Made by a program: the position numbers and the translations under genes. Below, piece after piece: positions 36,229-49,939 of a stretch of DNA of 64,000 bases (position 1 is the first letter of the stretch; the number at the start of each line of letters is the position of its first letter). A model generated the notes under the pieces. The model ran no database searches. It saw nothing but the letters and a program-made list of their open reading frames with translations, and was not told where the DNA came from. This DNA comes from Heterohyrax brucei (lineage: Eukaryota; Chordata; Mammalia; Hyracoidea; Procaviidae). Location: the NCBI GenBank assembly GCA_028571685.1, contig CM053143.1, forward strand, positions 53,251,208-53,315,207. Reading direction: 5' to 3'.

Positions 36229-37202
36229 AATTTGAGTTTTCGTTAACTTGCGTCATTTTCAGTGATAAAGTGCTTCTGAACATAGGGAGTATTTTAAGTA
36301 CAAAATTCACAAGAATTCTAGTTTTTAAAGTTTGAGTTTTTTCTGTTTTATGTATTAAATGTACACATAGAAAAAAGTAAAAAAATGCTGAGTTTAAAAC
36401 AAGACCATTAAAAAATTTTCTGTTACAGAACACCAGTGGGTGAGGGGTGGGGGGAACAGGCAACAACTAATCATGAACTGTTTAAAGAAACATTTTTGGA
36501 AAAAAATATTAATTCAAAAAATAATGGTAGATATTTAAAATCATCTGTGTAACAACTCTATAATATGAAAGAATGATCAGTATTAAAAGAAATAAAAAGG
36601 GTAACTCAAGGAATATTAGTTTTCTACCAGATAATCACCTTGAGGTGTAAACAGCTAGGTTAAATTATTTTCAGGAAACTATTTGGAAATATAACAAAAG
36701 GTTATTTTTTTGAGGTCTAGTTTCTTTTCAATCTTTCTGTATACCACTACCTCCAAACACTTGTTGTTTCATAAAAACTGAAAATATCATTACATAGTTA
36801 CCTGGTCCTTTTTGCTCTGAAACTTTCCAACTAAAATGTCAATTAAAGAAATATTTTTCAAAACACATTTTATGTGTTTCTATTTCTGATGCCTGTTAAC
36901 ATTAAACCATAATATTTTATTTCAATTTCAAAAATAGGCTGTAAAATACCTACAGAGATCCAAAAGATGTATTTTATTCATTTTGACAACCTCTTGACTT
37001 CCAAGAGAATAAGTGTTCTACTACTTTTGGTTTTGTTTGCTGTTTTTAAATGTACAGATAATGTTGAATAGGTTGTATCTCAGACTGAGTTTAGAATAAA
37101 GACTTCTTTATGACCACATAAGTGGTATTTTGCTTCACCATTATAACAGCATTTGAAGCTTTTTTCTAACCCCATTGAATTTGGTAGCCTTAACCTTTAA
37201 TA
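36229..37202. other. Unassigned AT-rich sequence
   Basis: No gene or recognisable repeat. Confidence 0.45.
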
Positions 37203-37368
37203 GGACACCTGGTGGCACAACTACTTAGAGCTTGGCAGCTATCAGAAGGTCAGCAATTCAAATCCACCAACTGCTGCTTGGAAGTCCTATAGGGCAGCTC
37301 TCCTGTGTTTTATAGCATCACTATGAGTTGGAATTGTCTCAGTGGTAACAGGTTTTTTTTTCTTTGAA
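37203..37368 (+). repeat. AfroSINE, full length
   Basis: It runs ggacacctggtggcacaact, then 'cagcaattcaaatccaccaa', then 'actatgagttggaattgtct' and a T-rich end. Confidence 0.9.
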
Positions 37369-38061
37369 ACTTCAATAAACTTCACAATAAACACTTTCTT
37401 TCTTATGTAAAACTCTCCCTTTACACACACTGTTAGTTTGTATACTTGCATGCACGTATCTACAAGGACTGCCAGTTAAATCCATAAACTCATCCTAGGA
37501 AAAGTGCTACATACCTCATTGCTAAATGTAACTGTGGTCACCTTCAAGTACATGCCTTGGGAAGCTATGCATCAATGCCAGTGACTAGTCTACCCTTCAA
37601 AGCAATTTGAGAACTCTTTTTCTGGAATGTTCATCATGGCTGTCATTGTATTACCCTTGATGTCCTGAATGCCATCCAAATGTCTTCCTTTCAATATTTT
37701 TTTTGTCTTCCAATAAAGAAAAATAGTCATTGGAGGCCAAATCAAGTGAATCGGAAGGGTGTTCCAAAACAGTTATTTGTTTACTGGCTAAAAACTCCCT
37801 CATGCATAGTTATTACAATTAAGTTTATGAACTTGCCACTTTGCCATTGAGGGCAATGACTAATCCAGAAAGAGTTCTAAAATTGTATAGAAGGGTAGAC
37901 TAGGCATTAGCATCAGTGCATAGCTTCCCAAGTGGAGTGCTTCAAAGGTAAACATAGTGATATTCAGCAGCAAAATATGTAGAACTTAGAACAATTATGT
38001 TCATTGACTTGTCAGCTGTCATATATATACATACAAATGTATATATGTATACATACACGTA
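37369..38061. other. Unassigned sequence with TA/CA-type simple repeat
   Basis: No gene. An alternating purine-pyrimidine run (atatatacatac...) lies at about 38022-38060, just before the next SINE. Confidence 0.45.
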
Positions 38062-38275
38062 CACAAGTGATCTGAGAGCAACTACTAACTGAAAGGTTAG
38101 CAGTTCAAACCTATTCAGTGATGCCATGAAAGAAAGGCCCAGCAATCTTCTTTCTTAAAGATTACAGCAATGAAAAACTCAATGGAGTGGTTCTACACTT
38201 GAACACAAATGATCACTCTGAGAATAGTGGCCAGCTAGAAGACAACTGACAGCAACCGCAACAATAACATGCGTA
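38062..38275 (+). repeat. Long-subtype AfroSINE
   Basis: It has 'ggttagcagttcaaacctat' followed by 'gaaagaaaggcccagcaatc' and 'aaagattacagcaatgaaaa', the extra block that marks the longer subtype. The tail region is degraded (ctgacagcaaccg). Confidence 0.75.
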
Positions 38276-39079
38276 TGTGTGAGTATAAATGTATATAATT
38301 TATATAAATTTTACATATATACTTTACACATTTCTATGTATCTGTCTACTTACCTATCCTTTTATCTGGAGAAAGTAGACTTTTCCTTGTTTCTAACTAT
38401 CGATAAGCATAACTATGTAAGAGATTAGGAGATGACTCATTTTTAAAAGTTATTTGTTTCAGATTATTAGAGTAATATTTTATCTAAAACAGATAAGTTT
38501 TGCAGTGATAGAGCCATTTACACAAAAGAAAATATAATATAATGTTATATAAATGTTAATAGCTCTTCCTTTAACAGGATGAGTTGTGTGTGCCAAATCC
38601 ATTGTTTTTCTGAGGTGTTGGATTGAGCCTATCACACAAGGTCACAGCCTTAACAGCTCTGATGTCATTCTTGTATTACACTTCACCATGTCATCTTATT
38701 TTTCACTCAGAAAATCCAGTTCTAGTTTTAACAGAATAATTATTAAAATATTCACTGTAGGTTTTTTTTTCTTGCAACAATAGAGTAAATATATTTTGTT
38801 CAGCGAAGTCTACAAATATGTTCTCCAAGGCAAGTTACTAGAATATATGTACTGAATGGCTGCCTAGATCTGGCTCTGAGGATCAGCTTTTAAGAAACTT
38901 AATTTCCATTTCTACACCAAGTTTACTATGAAAACCAGGGGTTATTTCCACTATTCCCCCTTCCTCCACTAAAACATTTTCAATTTTCAGGAAAGGCTAC
39001 TCAAAAGCCCACAGTATAATTGTTACAAAATTTTAACAAAATGAATCTTTCAACTTTTCTCAAAATACTCTTTCTGAAC
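38276..39079. other. Unassigned AT-rich sequence
   Basis: No gene or recognisable repeat. Short alternating AT stretches lie at about 38280-38340. Confidence 0.45.
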
Positions 39080-39232
39080 TAAACCACTGCCATCCAGTTG
39101 GGTCTAACTCATAACAATCCTATAGGTTGTAGTATAACTGCCCCATAGTTTCCAAGGAATGCTGGGTGGATTCAACCTGCTGACCTTTTAGTTAGCAGAC
39201 ATAGCACTTAATCAATATGCCATCAGGATTTC
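39080..39232 (-). repeat. AfroSINE with 10-bp TSD, antisense
   Basis: An exact duplication CTTTCTGAAC lies at 39070-39079 and 39233-39242. It runs from 'taaaccactgccatccagtt' to 'atgccatcaggatt'. Confidence 0.92.
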
Positions 39233-39242
39233 CTTTCTGAAC

Positions 39243-40135
39243 AAAATCTTTAAAAATTGAGATTGACTCTGTGATTCATGGTTTGATAATTTTGTATAAA
39301 ATTCTTTTGTTTGGAATGGGCATAAACATGGATCTCTTCCAGTTTCCCAGGTAGCTCTCTTCCAAATTTCTGTTGCTGTATCTGCTTGTTGAAAGATCTC
39401 AGGCATTTTGTTAATTATTGGAGCTTTGTTTTTCTCCAATGTCTTCAGTGCAGTCTGGACTTGTTTCTTCAGTGTCATTGGTTCCTGATCATACACTACC
39501 TCCTGAAACATTTGACAGTTGGCCAACTTTTTTGGTACAATGACAATGTATTCCTGCCATCTTCTTTTGATGCTTCCTGTATCATTCAATATGCTCCCCG
39601 TAGAATTCTTCCATGCCACGACTGCAGCTCAGAGCTTGAATTTTTTTCTTCGATGCTTTCACCTTGAGGAATGCCAGCTGTGTTTTCCCCTTTTTTGTTT
39701 TCTAGCTCTAGGTCTTTGTGAATGTCACTATAATATACTTTATCTTTTTGAGCCACTCTTTAAAATCTTCTGTTCAGCAATTCTATGTAATTATTTCTTC
39801 CTTTCAAACAGCATGTTTCAGTCTCTTCTAAGATCCTTTTTCTTCCTTTCCTTCCTACCTTTTCAATGAGTTTTGCTTTCTTCACATATGAGTGCTTGAT
39901 GTCATTCCATAACAACTCATTTAGTCTTTGGTTGTTAGTGTTCAGTGAGTCAAATCTATTTTTGAGATGCTTTCTAAATTCAAGTGGGTTGCACTCAGGC
40001 TCATACTTTAGCTCTTGTGGATTTGTTCTAATTTCATTCAGCTTCATCATGAGCTAGCATATGAGCAACTGATGGTCTCTTCCTCAGTTAACCCCTGGCC
40101 TTGTTCTGAATGACAATATTTAGCTCACCTGAAAT
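39243..40135 (-). mobile_element. Antisense RTE LINE fragment
   Basis: It covers the end of the endonuclease, the linker and the start of the RT, all on the minus strand. The 39212-39619 open frame reads IKRRWQEYIV, FQEVVYDQEPMTLKKQVQTA and ALKTLEKNKAPI, matching the RTE linker/RT N-terminal pattern. The 39760-40050 frame covers the endonuclease-RT linker. Both ends are truncated. Confidence 0.85.
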
Positions 40136-40141
40136 CATTCA

Positions 40142-40510
40142 CCACTAGTGATCCTGCTGGTATTTGAGTATCGGTGGCATAGATTCCAGTATCATAGCAA
40201 CCTGAAAGTCAACACAGTACATCTGCTGACTTTGGGATTCACCAACTTCCACAGCCCTGTGAGCCAATAGCCTGCCATCTGACCTGCAGATTCTGGGTTC
40301 ATCAGCCCCTGAAGTTGCATGCATGAGGAGAAGTCTCCAGCTGACATCTGACTGAGGATCTTTGGGACTGGACTGCCTCTGCAGCAATGTGAGCCATTTC
40401 CTTAAGATAAATCTCTCTCTCACTCTCCCTCTCTCTGTGTCTCTATGTGTGTCTATATGTATACATGCTTGACTTGTTTTGCTTCTCTGGAGAACTCAGC
40501 CTAACACAAG
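40142..40510 (+). mobile_element. ERVL (MLT2-type) LTR, 3' part
   Basis: The features typical of MLT2-like LTRs appear in order: 'gattctgggttcatcagccc', 'gagccatttccttaagataa' with AAGATAAATCTCTCTCTC (polyadenylation area), a CT-rich run, and the end 'cttctctggagaactcagcc'. It is non-coding. Confidence 0.7.
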
Positions 40511-42468
40511 ACCTATTGCAAACATCTGTGCATGTCACTGTCAAAAGATTTATAGTTTCTTTTCAATTTTCTACTGAAAAATTCCAATAAATTTTAAAAC
40601 CAAATACAGATAATTCCTGTTTTTCCACCATTGAGAAGACATGTTAAAAAGAGAAGAGGAAGAAGAAGCAAGGCACATTAATTTTTTAGACTAATTAAAT
40701 TTGCAACAGGCACTGCTGTGAGTGAACATTGACAGTAATGGTTTGCCTTTGAGAAAAATTCTTATAATCTGAGTTTTCGTTTAAAAAAACAGTTTCTTCT
40801 TAATAAGACAGAGGACAGAATGGTTTCATAGGAAATTACAAAGTGAGCTCCTAAGATTTACATTTATGCCTGGATAAAGGGAACTGAAAATTTTTTGCCA
40901 AAAATAAAACCTACCCCTCCTAAATATATGCACTCATTCATATTTTTTAAAATTTACCATTTTATTCATAGTATACTCCCAATTAGTTTTATGACTTTAC
41001 TTAACCTTCTTCAGCAGTTAACATCTTCCATGAAGCTGCACATTCCAATCTTATTAACCATAATTTCATGTATTAAAGTTTGCCATTTTCTAGTAGTTTT
41101 GATTATTATCCCTTGTAGAACTGAATCCAATATCCTGTTATTGAATCAAATGAATCTTTCCTCAACAGTAAGAAAGAACATTAAAACTTTCTGAACTCAT
41201 TAGAAAATATTTGTTTGAATTATTAACTATCTAACTCTCATTAAAAAAACAAGGCATGTGATACTTTGGGGAAATCACCAGAAGAATGTGTATTTATTTT
41301 ATATTCCGCCCTTGAATTCAGCTAGGTGTCATAAAAATGAATAACATAGCTAAGTTACCTTAACTCACTGATTCTCAGGCTATATGGATGAAACCTCACT
41401 CCTTCATTTTTATGTGAAATATTTGGTAATAACCTTACTAAAAAAAAAGTAGATGACATAAAACCTATTTTTTTTTTAATTTTTATAAAGCTATAGCGCT
41501 AACAGAAAGATGAAATAAAGGGAAGTAATTCATAATAAATCAATCCTTTTCAGTATGAAAATGTCAGGCCCGACTATGCTGGCAGACATAAAGAACACTC
41601 GTGCTTGGACCTATTCAATGAACCAGGAACCAAGGCTAATGGGGCAGTTACAGACAGAGGTTAAGGAAAATCGGAGAACTGTAATTCAAGTACGTTTGAC
41701 ACGGTGATGTGATTTTTCTCAAAATGGGGGAAAAAAAATCTTGGCACATTTCCAAACTAAAAAGAAAAACATCTTTCCTTGATTTATCAGTATTGTCTCT
41801 TGTGCACACTGAGCAAAAAATAGTGTTCAAGAAATACTTGCATTTTTATTTAAAATAGAATTCATTTTTATGCTCAGGGAGTTGTATTTACCACCTAAAT
41901 AAATGTCCAGCACTACAGTGGACACACATGCAGTGCTCTAGCTACCTTTTTGTTGTGCAGTGTTGTCGTGTTCATTTTAGCATGTCTGCCCTCCCTCGCC
42001 GTTTTCAACTATATACCAGGGCTTTGTCCTTTGTTCCCACAGTTTAAAAAGCATCCCAGAGAATAGAATCACTTTCACTGAAAATAACTGTTATCATCTC
42101 TTGGTAATCTCCCGAGTTATTTTTGCACTGACCTGAGTGTTGATGTTACCGAGTTTTAGATTGAAGCCCTCTAAAACAAATTGTGGTGATATGTAATCTG
42201 TTAGCCAGTTGCTGCAAAATTGTTGTTATTACTTCAGTGATCTCCTATGGAGAGCCCCATATGAAAAACTGTATTTTGAACTCAGTTTTTCTCACAAGAA
42301 ACTAGTGTGCTTTAACTATTTTGACAATAAATCATGGTTTTAATTTTGTGTTTGTTGCCAAGAAACTCAGAATCAAACATAAAGTTAAATCACGGCAATT
42401 GTGTGGGGACTTCATTTACATTTTTTAGTATGGGACTGATTATTTTTCAGAACTACTGTATTGTTTTT
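40511..42468. other. Unassigned AT-rich sequence
   Basis: About 2 kb without a recognisable gene or repeat. Confidence 0.45.
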
Positions 42469-42615
42469 GGAGCTCTGGATGCATAGTGATTAAGTGCTTG
42501 GCTACTAACAAAAAGGTTGGCAGTTGGAATCCATGAACTGCTCCATGGAAACCCTATGAGGCAGTTCTGCTTCATCCTTGTAGGTCGGGACTGACTCAAT
42601 GGCAATGGGTTTTGC
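42469..42615 (+). repeat. AfroSINE
   Basis: It runs gagctctggatgcatagtga, then 'ggttggcagttggaatccat', then 'cgggactgactcaatggcaa' and 'tgggtttt'. Confidence 0.88.
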
Positions 42616-42705
42616 TGTTTTTACTTATTTATTTATTTCTTCATCTGAAATGTTTATTAGCATCTAGTGTGACATCAGCTATATACGTACTATGTCGTCA
42701 GTATC

Positions 42706-45700
42706 GTTAGGTGCCGTGAAATACTTCCTAATCGGCAACTCTGCACAACAGAAGGTAACACTCCCCAATCCTGTGCTGTCCTCACGATCCTTGTTATGCT
42801 TGAACCTAGTGTTACAAGCATTGTATCAGTTCATCTCACAAAAAAATCTTCCTCTTTTTCAGTGTACATGTACTTTACCAAATATGGTGCCCTGTTCCAG
42901 GGGCTAATTTCTTCTGATAACATATTCAGAGTTTATGAGACACAGTCTTTCTATCTTTACTTCTAAGGAGCATTCCGATTATGTTTCTTCCAAGACAGGT
43001 TTGTTCATTCCTTTGGCAGTCTATGGTATAGTCGATATTCTTATCCAGCACCACAGTTTGAAAGGACCAGTTTTCACCAGTCTTCCTTATTCATTGTCTG
43101 GCTTTTCAATGTACATGAAGTGAGTGAAAACACCATGAGTAGGATCAGGTTCACTTTAATCTTCTTGGTGATGTCTTTACTTTTTAATACTCTGAAAAGA
43201 TCTTTTACAGTGGATTTGCCCAGTGCAATGATTCTTTTGATTTATTGGCTGCTGATTCCTTGGATATTGAATATGGATCCAAGTAAAATGAAATTTGTCG
43301 CAACTTCAGTGTTTTCTCCATTTATCAGGAGATTGCTTATTGGTCCAATTATGAGGATTTTTGTTTTCTTTGTTGCAGCATAATATCTACTGAGGGCTGT
43401 TATCTTTTGTCTTCACCAGTAATAGCTTCATGTGCTACTCATTTTGCTAAGCAAGATAGTACAAGCTGTATAACAAAAATCATTTTTTTATTTCGTTTAT
43501 TTTTATTTCCTTGTTTTTTATTATGATTGAATGAAAATGTAAATTCTTATATAAATTTGCATGCCCACCTATATGCAGCTGCCACTGCTCTCCCTGCCTG
43601 GTGACAGCACACTCTTCCTCTCTGCTCCAAACGTGTCTTATTCTCCCAGCAATCTCCACTCCCCTCCTCTCCACCCACTCCCCTTCCTCCAGTAAGAGGT
43701 CAGCAGGATGACACCCTGTGGATGCATAGAACCATAAAGTGCACACATGATATGGTCACACTGTGTCACCAAGTCCAGTCAATTCCTGTCTGAAGAGTTG
43801 ACCTCCATTATGCTTTATGGACAGGAACTGCATCAGCGCCAGGGGCCATGCTCCCAGGAGAACTCTGAGACCCCTGTACCATCAACTGTGGTCTTCTAGT
43901 GGAGATCTCAGGGTATATACGTTTTTAGTCTTACGTTGCCAGTGAGACTCAACTTTATGAGCTCCATCACAGCTATCACTAGTGGTGGCCAACACCACCC
44001 AGTTCTTCCAATCACAAGTTGATGTAGACACCCACTTATGTGGATCTCTCTGTCTTCTGGGTTCTCTTTCTCCCATGTCATTTTGGACCTTGGTGATCAT
44101 CCATTTCTGCTGAGTTCGAACCGCAGGTTGTACCCTCAGATGGCAGCTTGACAGCTTTTAAGACCCCAGATGCCACTCACCAATGTGGGGTACAGAAGGC
44201 TCTCTTAGCAAAATGCTAGCTGTACCAATTGGCCTCAATTTCCCCTGATATCATGACCCCCAGCCCCCAACCACAGCTACTCTGTCCTTGCAATATTAGG
44301 TTAAGAAGGGAGGATTAATCATGTTATGTTGGAGTCCAGTTAGTATTGATCTTCTTTCTAATGTGTGCTGTCACAGCTTTCACCCAACCAAATTTCTACC
44401 AGCAATCTAATCTAAACCCTCCCTGCCTTGCCCTCCCTCCCTTTCTAGCCTTGCAACTATCAAAGAGTCTTTTGTTTATGTATGAGTCTGTTTTTACGTT
44501 CTTATCATAGATGTCTCATGCAATATTTGTCTTTTTGTCACTAACTACTTTCACTCAACATAATGTCCTCCAATTGAAACCAGGTTATGAGATGTTTCCT
44601 AAAATTGTCATTGTTCTTTATCATTGCATAGTGTTCCTTTGAGTATATATGCCATAGTTTACCTATCCATTCCTCTGCTGTTGGGCATCTGGGTTGATTC
44701 CATCTTTTTGCTATTGTCGACTGTGTTGCAATGAACATTCATGTGCATGTATCAGTTGGTGTGGATGGCCTTTATTCTATAGGATATATTCCAAGCAGTG
44801 GAATTGCTGGTCAAATGGTATATCTATATCCAGCTTTTTAAGGAAGTGCCAGATTGTTTTCCAAAGAGGTTGCACCATTTTGCAATCCCACAAACAGTGT
44901 AAGAGAGTTCCACTTTCTCCACAGCCTCTCCAGCATTTGTTGTTTTGCATTTTTGGATCATGATCAACTTTGTTGGGATGAGATGATATCTCATTGTAGT
45001 TTTGTTTCGAATTTCTGTAATAGCTAATGATTGTGAGCATGTCCACATGTGTTTTTTGGCTGCCTGGATCACCTCTTTAAAGAGTGTCTGTCCATCTCCT
45101 TTGCCCATCGGCTTAATTGGATAATTTATCTTTTTCTGACTGATATTTTGTAGTACCTTATAGATTATGGAGATCAGATTCGGTCTGCCATATAGTTGCC
45201 AAATATTTTTTTTCCCATTCTGTAGGTGGCCTTTTAATTCTATTAATAAAGTCTTTGGATAAGCAAAAGTGTCTGATTCTTAATAGTTTCCATTTGTCTG
45301 TTTTCTGTTGTTTTCTGGTTTGCTTGACAGATTTTGAAGTCAGTCTACATTGTGTATTAAAACTTCCATTGTTGTTCCTGTAACACAATTTTTTAATGAG
45401 ACTTCCTCCAAATCTGATGTCACATTATTCTTCATATAGTGCAGATTTTCAGATTATTTACCCTGCACACAGTTTGAGAAAGTATGGCGAACAGATATGA
45501 TCTTGGCATACACCTTTCCTGACTTTAAACACACAGTATCCTCTTACTCAGTTCCAACAACTGCTTCTTGTTCAATTCATAGGTTCCTCATGAGGACAAC
45601 TAAATGTTCTGGAATTCACATTCTCTGTAATGTTATCCATAATTTGTTATGATCCACACAGCTAAATCCCTTTGCATAATCAAGAAAATACAGTAAACAT

Positions 45701-46265
45701 CTTTCTAGTGTTCTCTGCTTTCAACCAGTATCTGTCTCATGTAAGCAATGGTATATTTAATTCCATATTCTCTTCTGAATTTGATTTGAATTTATAGCAG
45801 TTCCCTATCAATGTATTTCTACAGCTGCTTTTCAATGATGATCAAGAAAATTTTAATTGCATGTGATGTTAAAGATATTCTATGACAATTTATACATTTC
45901 ATTGGGTCATTTTTCTTGGTAGCAGATATAAATATGTATATCTTCCAGTTGGCTGATCAGGCAACTGTCTTTTAAATTTCTTGGTACAAACACCGTCAGT
46001 TTGATTTCTCTGTATTCCATTTGGTGAAGCTCATGTGTAGAACTGCTGTTTGTTGAAAAAATGTATTTGCAATGATGATGTCGGTATCACACAATTCTGT
46101 CATGAAATCTTCAACATTATTTTTATCAACAAGGCCATTTTTCCATCTCCTGATTTCTTTCCTTCATTTCCAACTTTCATGTTCCAGCACTATTTTCAGT
46201 GCATCCTGATTGCATTTTGAGTCATGCCACATCAGCAAGTGAAGATTCTAAAACTTAATTCCCTC
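42706..46265 (-). mobile_element. Antisense RTE LINE split by an L1
   Basis: RTE tail starts at gttaggtgccg (42706). RT and C-terminal sequence run to about 43480. An L1 occupies 43481-45382. RTE resumes at 'aatgagacttcctccaaatc' and continues through RT into the endonuclease ('ccaactttcatgttccagca', about 46170). A gap of several hundred bases separates RT and endonuclease near 46060. The L1 entered next to the sequence that would encode the YADD active site. The 5' end lies about 80 bases from that of a sense RTE. Confidence 0.83.
43481..45382 (-). mobile_element. 5'-truncated antisense L1 inside RTE
   Basis: It begins with a T-rich edge and the L1 3'UTR ('gcagctgccactgctctccc'), matching 28900 and 61560, and ends inside ORF2. 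The 44541-44738 minus frame shows the ORF2 C-terminal region ([19 protein letters not shown]). Adjacent minus frames at 44777-45108 show the Cys-rich C-terminal part ([13 protein letters not shown]...). 'gtataaca' and 'tgtaacaca' at the edges suggest a short imperfect target duplication. Confidence 0.87.
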
Positions 46266-47949
46266 CACAAAATTAAGGTTGGCTCTACCTGGAGGCTCCC
46301 TCATTTTGGTCAGTTTGTCTGCTGTGATGCTAGAATCTATGGAATCAAGCTTTGGGGATGACCGGGAATGAGAGCCAACAGCTGCAAGTATCCATTAATA
46401 AACAGAATGTGGAATGTAGGAAAGTTGGAAATTATAAAAAATGAAACAGAACACGTAAACACTGACATCCTAGGCATTAGTAAACTTAAATAGACTGGTA
46501 CTGGCCACTCTGAATTGGACAATCGTAAGATCTACTATGAGAAGAATGATGAAGAGGAACGGCATTGCCTTCATAGTCAAAAAGAACACTTCAGGATGTA
46601 TTCTAAAGTACAATACTGTCAATGATATGGTAATATCCATATGCCTACAAGAAGACAAATTAATATAACTGTTCAAATTTATGCACCAATTATTAAGACT
46701 AAAATGAAAATATTGAAGATTTTTATGATCTTCTTCAGTCTGAAATTGCTAGAACATGCAATCAGGATGCATTGATAATTACTAGTGATTGGAATTTGAA
46801 AGTTGAAAACAAAGAAGAAGAGTCAATATTTGGAAAATATGTTCTTGGTGATATAAACAATGCTGGAGTTTGCATGACAAGGTTTGCAAGACCAAAGACT
46901 TCCTCACTGCAAATATCTTTTTTCACCAATATAAACAATGACTTTACACAGGGACTTTGCCAGATGGAATAAGGAAGAAACAAAATGACTACTTCTGTGT
47001 AAAGAGACAATGAAAAAGCTCAATATCAGCAGTCTGAACAAGACTAGGAACCAACTGAGGAGCAGGTAAATGATTATTCATATGATTGAAACTGAGAAAA
47101 ATTAGAACAAGTCCATGAGAGAGCCAAATTACATACTTAAATATATGTCACCTGAGTTTAGAGACCATCTAAGGAGTAGGTTTGATGTGTTGAACACTAA
47201 TGACTGAAGACCAGATGAGTTGTGGAAAGACATCATACATGAAGAGAGCAAGAGGTCATTAAAAGACAAAAAAGGAAAAGAAAACCAAAATGGATATCAG
47301 AAAGGACTCTGAAACTTGCTTTTGAACATCCAGTTAGCAAAAAGAAGAAACGATAAAGTAAAAGAACCAAACAGAGGATTTCAAAAGATGGCTTTAGACG
47401 GCAAAGTACTAAACAGTGACATGTGCAAAGAGCTGTAGATAGAAAAGCAAAAGGGAAGAACATGCTTGGTATTTTTCAAGTTGAAAGAACTAAAAGAAAA
47501 AAAAGAAAAAATTAAAGCCTTGAGGTGTACTAGTGAAGGATTCTACAGAGAAAATATTAAACAATTCAGGAAGCATTAAAAGAAGATGGAAGCAATACAA
47601 ACGGTCATTATACCGAAAAGAACTGGTTGACTTTCAACCATTTCAATAGCTAGTATATGATCAGGAACCAATGGTACTGATGGAAGAATAAGTACAACCT
47701 GCACTGACAGCAGTGGCAAAACACAAGGCTCCAGTATTTGGAAAATCAATCACGATGTTTCAACAAATGGATGCAGTACTGGAAGTGCTCACTCATCTAT
47801 GCCAAGAAATTTGGAAGACATCTACCTGGCCAAATTACTGGAAAGTCTCGTATTTATGTCTATTCTCAAGAGACGTGTTACAACCAAATCATAAATTATT
47901 GAAAAATACCCGTAATATTACATGTAGGTAAAATTTTTCTGAAGATGAC

Positions 47950-48476
47950 TGTCATGGATTGAATTGTGTCCCCCCAAAAATATGTGTGGCCATGTGCCTG
48001 GGCCATGATTCTCAATATTTTGTGATTGCCTTCCATTTTGTGATTTTCTTATACTGTATGTTAAAGATTAGGGTGTGACTGTAAATCCCTTCCTAAGATT
48101 ATTCCCTACTCCACCGTAAAGGGAATTTTCCTTCAGTATGGCTTGCCCCACCCTTAATCCTTTCATCCTACAAGAGATAAAAGGAAAGGGAAGCATGCAG
48201 AGGATTAGGAATCTCACATCATCAAGAAAGCAGCAATGGGAGAAGAGTGCATCTGTCTTTCGTACCTGAGGTTCCTGTGCCAAGACGCTCCCTGGAGAAA
48301 GATTGTTGCAATACTGGACTTTCCTCTAGAGCTGACAAGGGGGAAGAAATTCCCTTGGAGTGCACATCCTGAATTTGGACTCGTAGCTTACCAGACTGTG
48401 TAAGAATAAACTCTTCTTTGTTAAAGCCATCCTCCTTGTTGTATTTCTGGTACAGCAGCACCAGATGACTAAAACA
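47950..48476 (+). mobile_element. MaLR provirus, 5' LTR
   Basis: It starts tgtcatggattgaattgtgt followed by a C run, has 'aagaataaactcttctttgt' as polyadenylation area and ends 'tgactaaaaca'. It is of the same subfamily as the LTR at 1-350. Confidence 0.85.
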
Positions 48477-49486
48477 GAAATTGGTACCAGGAGCAGGGTA
48501 CTGCTCTAACAAATTCCTCAAATGTGGAAGGTTTTTTTTTTGAAGCTGTGAAACGAGTAGAAGATGGAACCCCAAGGAACTGCTAACATGTGAGGAGGCA
48601 GTGAACTGACAACAGCGGAACCAGGAGTTGACCCATGGAACAATGGAGCTGAGTGCCTGTGTGCAGAATTTTCCTGGTGTAGTGGGGTCCCTTTGGGCAC
48701 TTGAATCAGTGGAGTTAGGCTTGCTGACCTAAGAACAAGAGAGTAGAGTGCCTGGCTGAGTGACTGTGTGCAGGAGGCTTCTTGGAAGACTGGAGTACTC
48801 CAGGAACTTGAATCAGTAAAGCTAAGCACTTTAGAACACTTGCCCCTGCAGGGCAGATGTGGGCTTGAGACAAAGGCCATTACATGAAACCTGAAGAGAC
48901 AAAGTTGGGGGAAACCTGAACTGCCTCAGTCTGAAAAGGTATGGCCATGACCTCAGTGATTTGACAGGGTGGAGCCATGACTTCCTGTGTTTTAAGGGTG
49001 ATGTTACCACTCATTTGGGCTTAAGGTGCACCTAAAGCACCTAAAGCCTTAAGGTGCACCTAAAGCAACAGAGTTGCTGTCCAAGTGGGCCTTGAAGGCA
49101 ATGTTGCAGCACAGGACCAGAGATCACCACTCAGAATTCAAAGAGTGTGGCCATTATCCAGAGTCTGGAGGACAAAGCTACTGTGTAAAATGTCTCAGAG
49201 AATGGAATAACATTTTCAAAGCTTTGAAGGTTATTGAAATGTGTTCTCCTGACTTGTTTATTGCCTGTTAGTGCCTCATTTCCCTGCAATTTCTCCATTT
49301 ATAATGAAAATGTGTAATTTGTGCCTGCCTGTTCTACAACTATGTATTGGAAGGTAACATGTGTTCTGGATATTACAGTTGAAGAGAAATTTATGGATTT
49401 GGGAGTTGGAATTAAGATCTTGTTATAAGTGACCATATTTTTCATGTTCTAATGATATGATTTCGGGGGTGGGGCAAAGTGTGAAG
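48477..49486 (+). mobile_element. MaLR internal region, non-coding
   Basis: It begins gaaattggtaccaggagcag, the typical start of a MaLR internal region just after the 5' LTR. There is no gag or pol. It contains a 28-base-period partial tandem duplication at 49020-49066. Confidence 0.8.
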
Positions 49487-49939
49487 TGTCATGGATTGCA
49501 TTCTGTCTACCCCCAGAAATGTATATATTTATTTGACTTGGTTATAAGTCCCAGTATGGTACAGTTCCTCCCATGTGTTGTGAATCCTGGGTCTGTTATA
49601 TCGATGACAGAGAATGGGCAGCAGTTGTGGTGAAACAGGACTCAAGTTACCAGCTGTGGAATATAAGGGAGAGAAGTGAGTGCAGAGAGTTGGGAACTTC
49701 TTACCACCAAGAAGGAGTTCCCAGAGCAGGGCATGTCCTTTGGACTGGAGATTTCTGTGCTAAGATGCTCTACTTGAATTTAGACTCAACCTACTAGACT
49801 ATGATAATTTCTCTTACTGAATGGACATAGAACTCATGAATGGATTTGTGACTAACTGGACTGTAACAATAAAGTTTCTCTTCATGAAACCACCCACTTG
49901 TGGTATTTTCTGTTAGTGCAGTACCAGGTGACTACAACA
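49487..49939 (+). mobile_element. MaLR provirus, 3' LTR, diverged type
   Basis: It starts tgtcatggattgcattctgt and ends 'tgactacaaca'. The middle ('gctaagatgctctacttgaa') is related to the 5' LTR, but long parts differ and an extra block lies before 'actgtaacaataaagtttct'. It is therefore not a simple copy of the 5' LTR. Confidence 0.8.

Noticed and set aside
48222..48880. Two overlapping minus-strand frames of about 120 codons
   Set aside because: They lie across the MaLR LTR and its internal region, which is non-coding in this family.
49020..49066. Short tandem repeat that might be a CRISPR-like or regulatory array
   Set aside because: Only two units of a 28-base period within a MaLR internal region. 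It is a simple local duplication.
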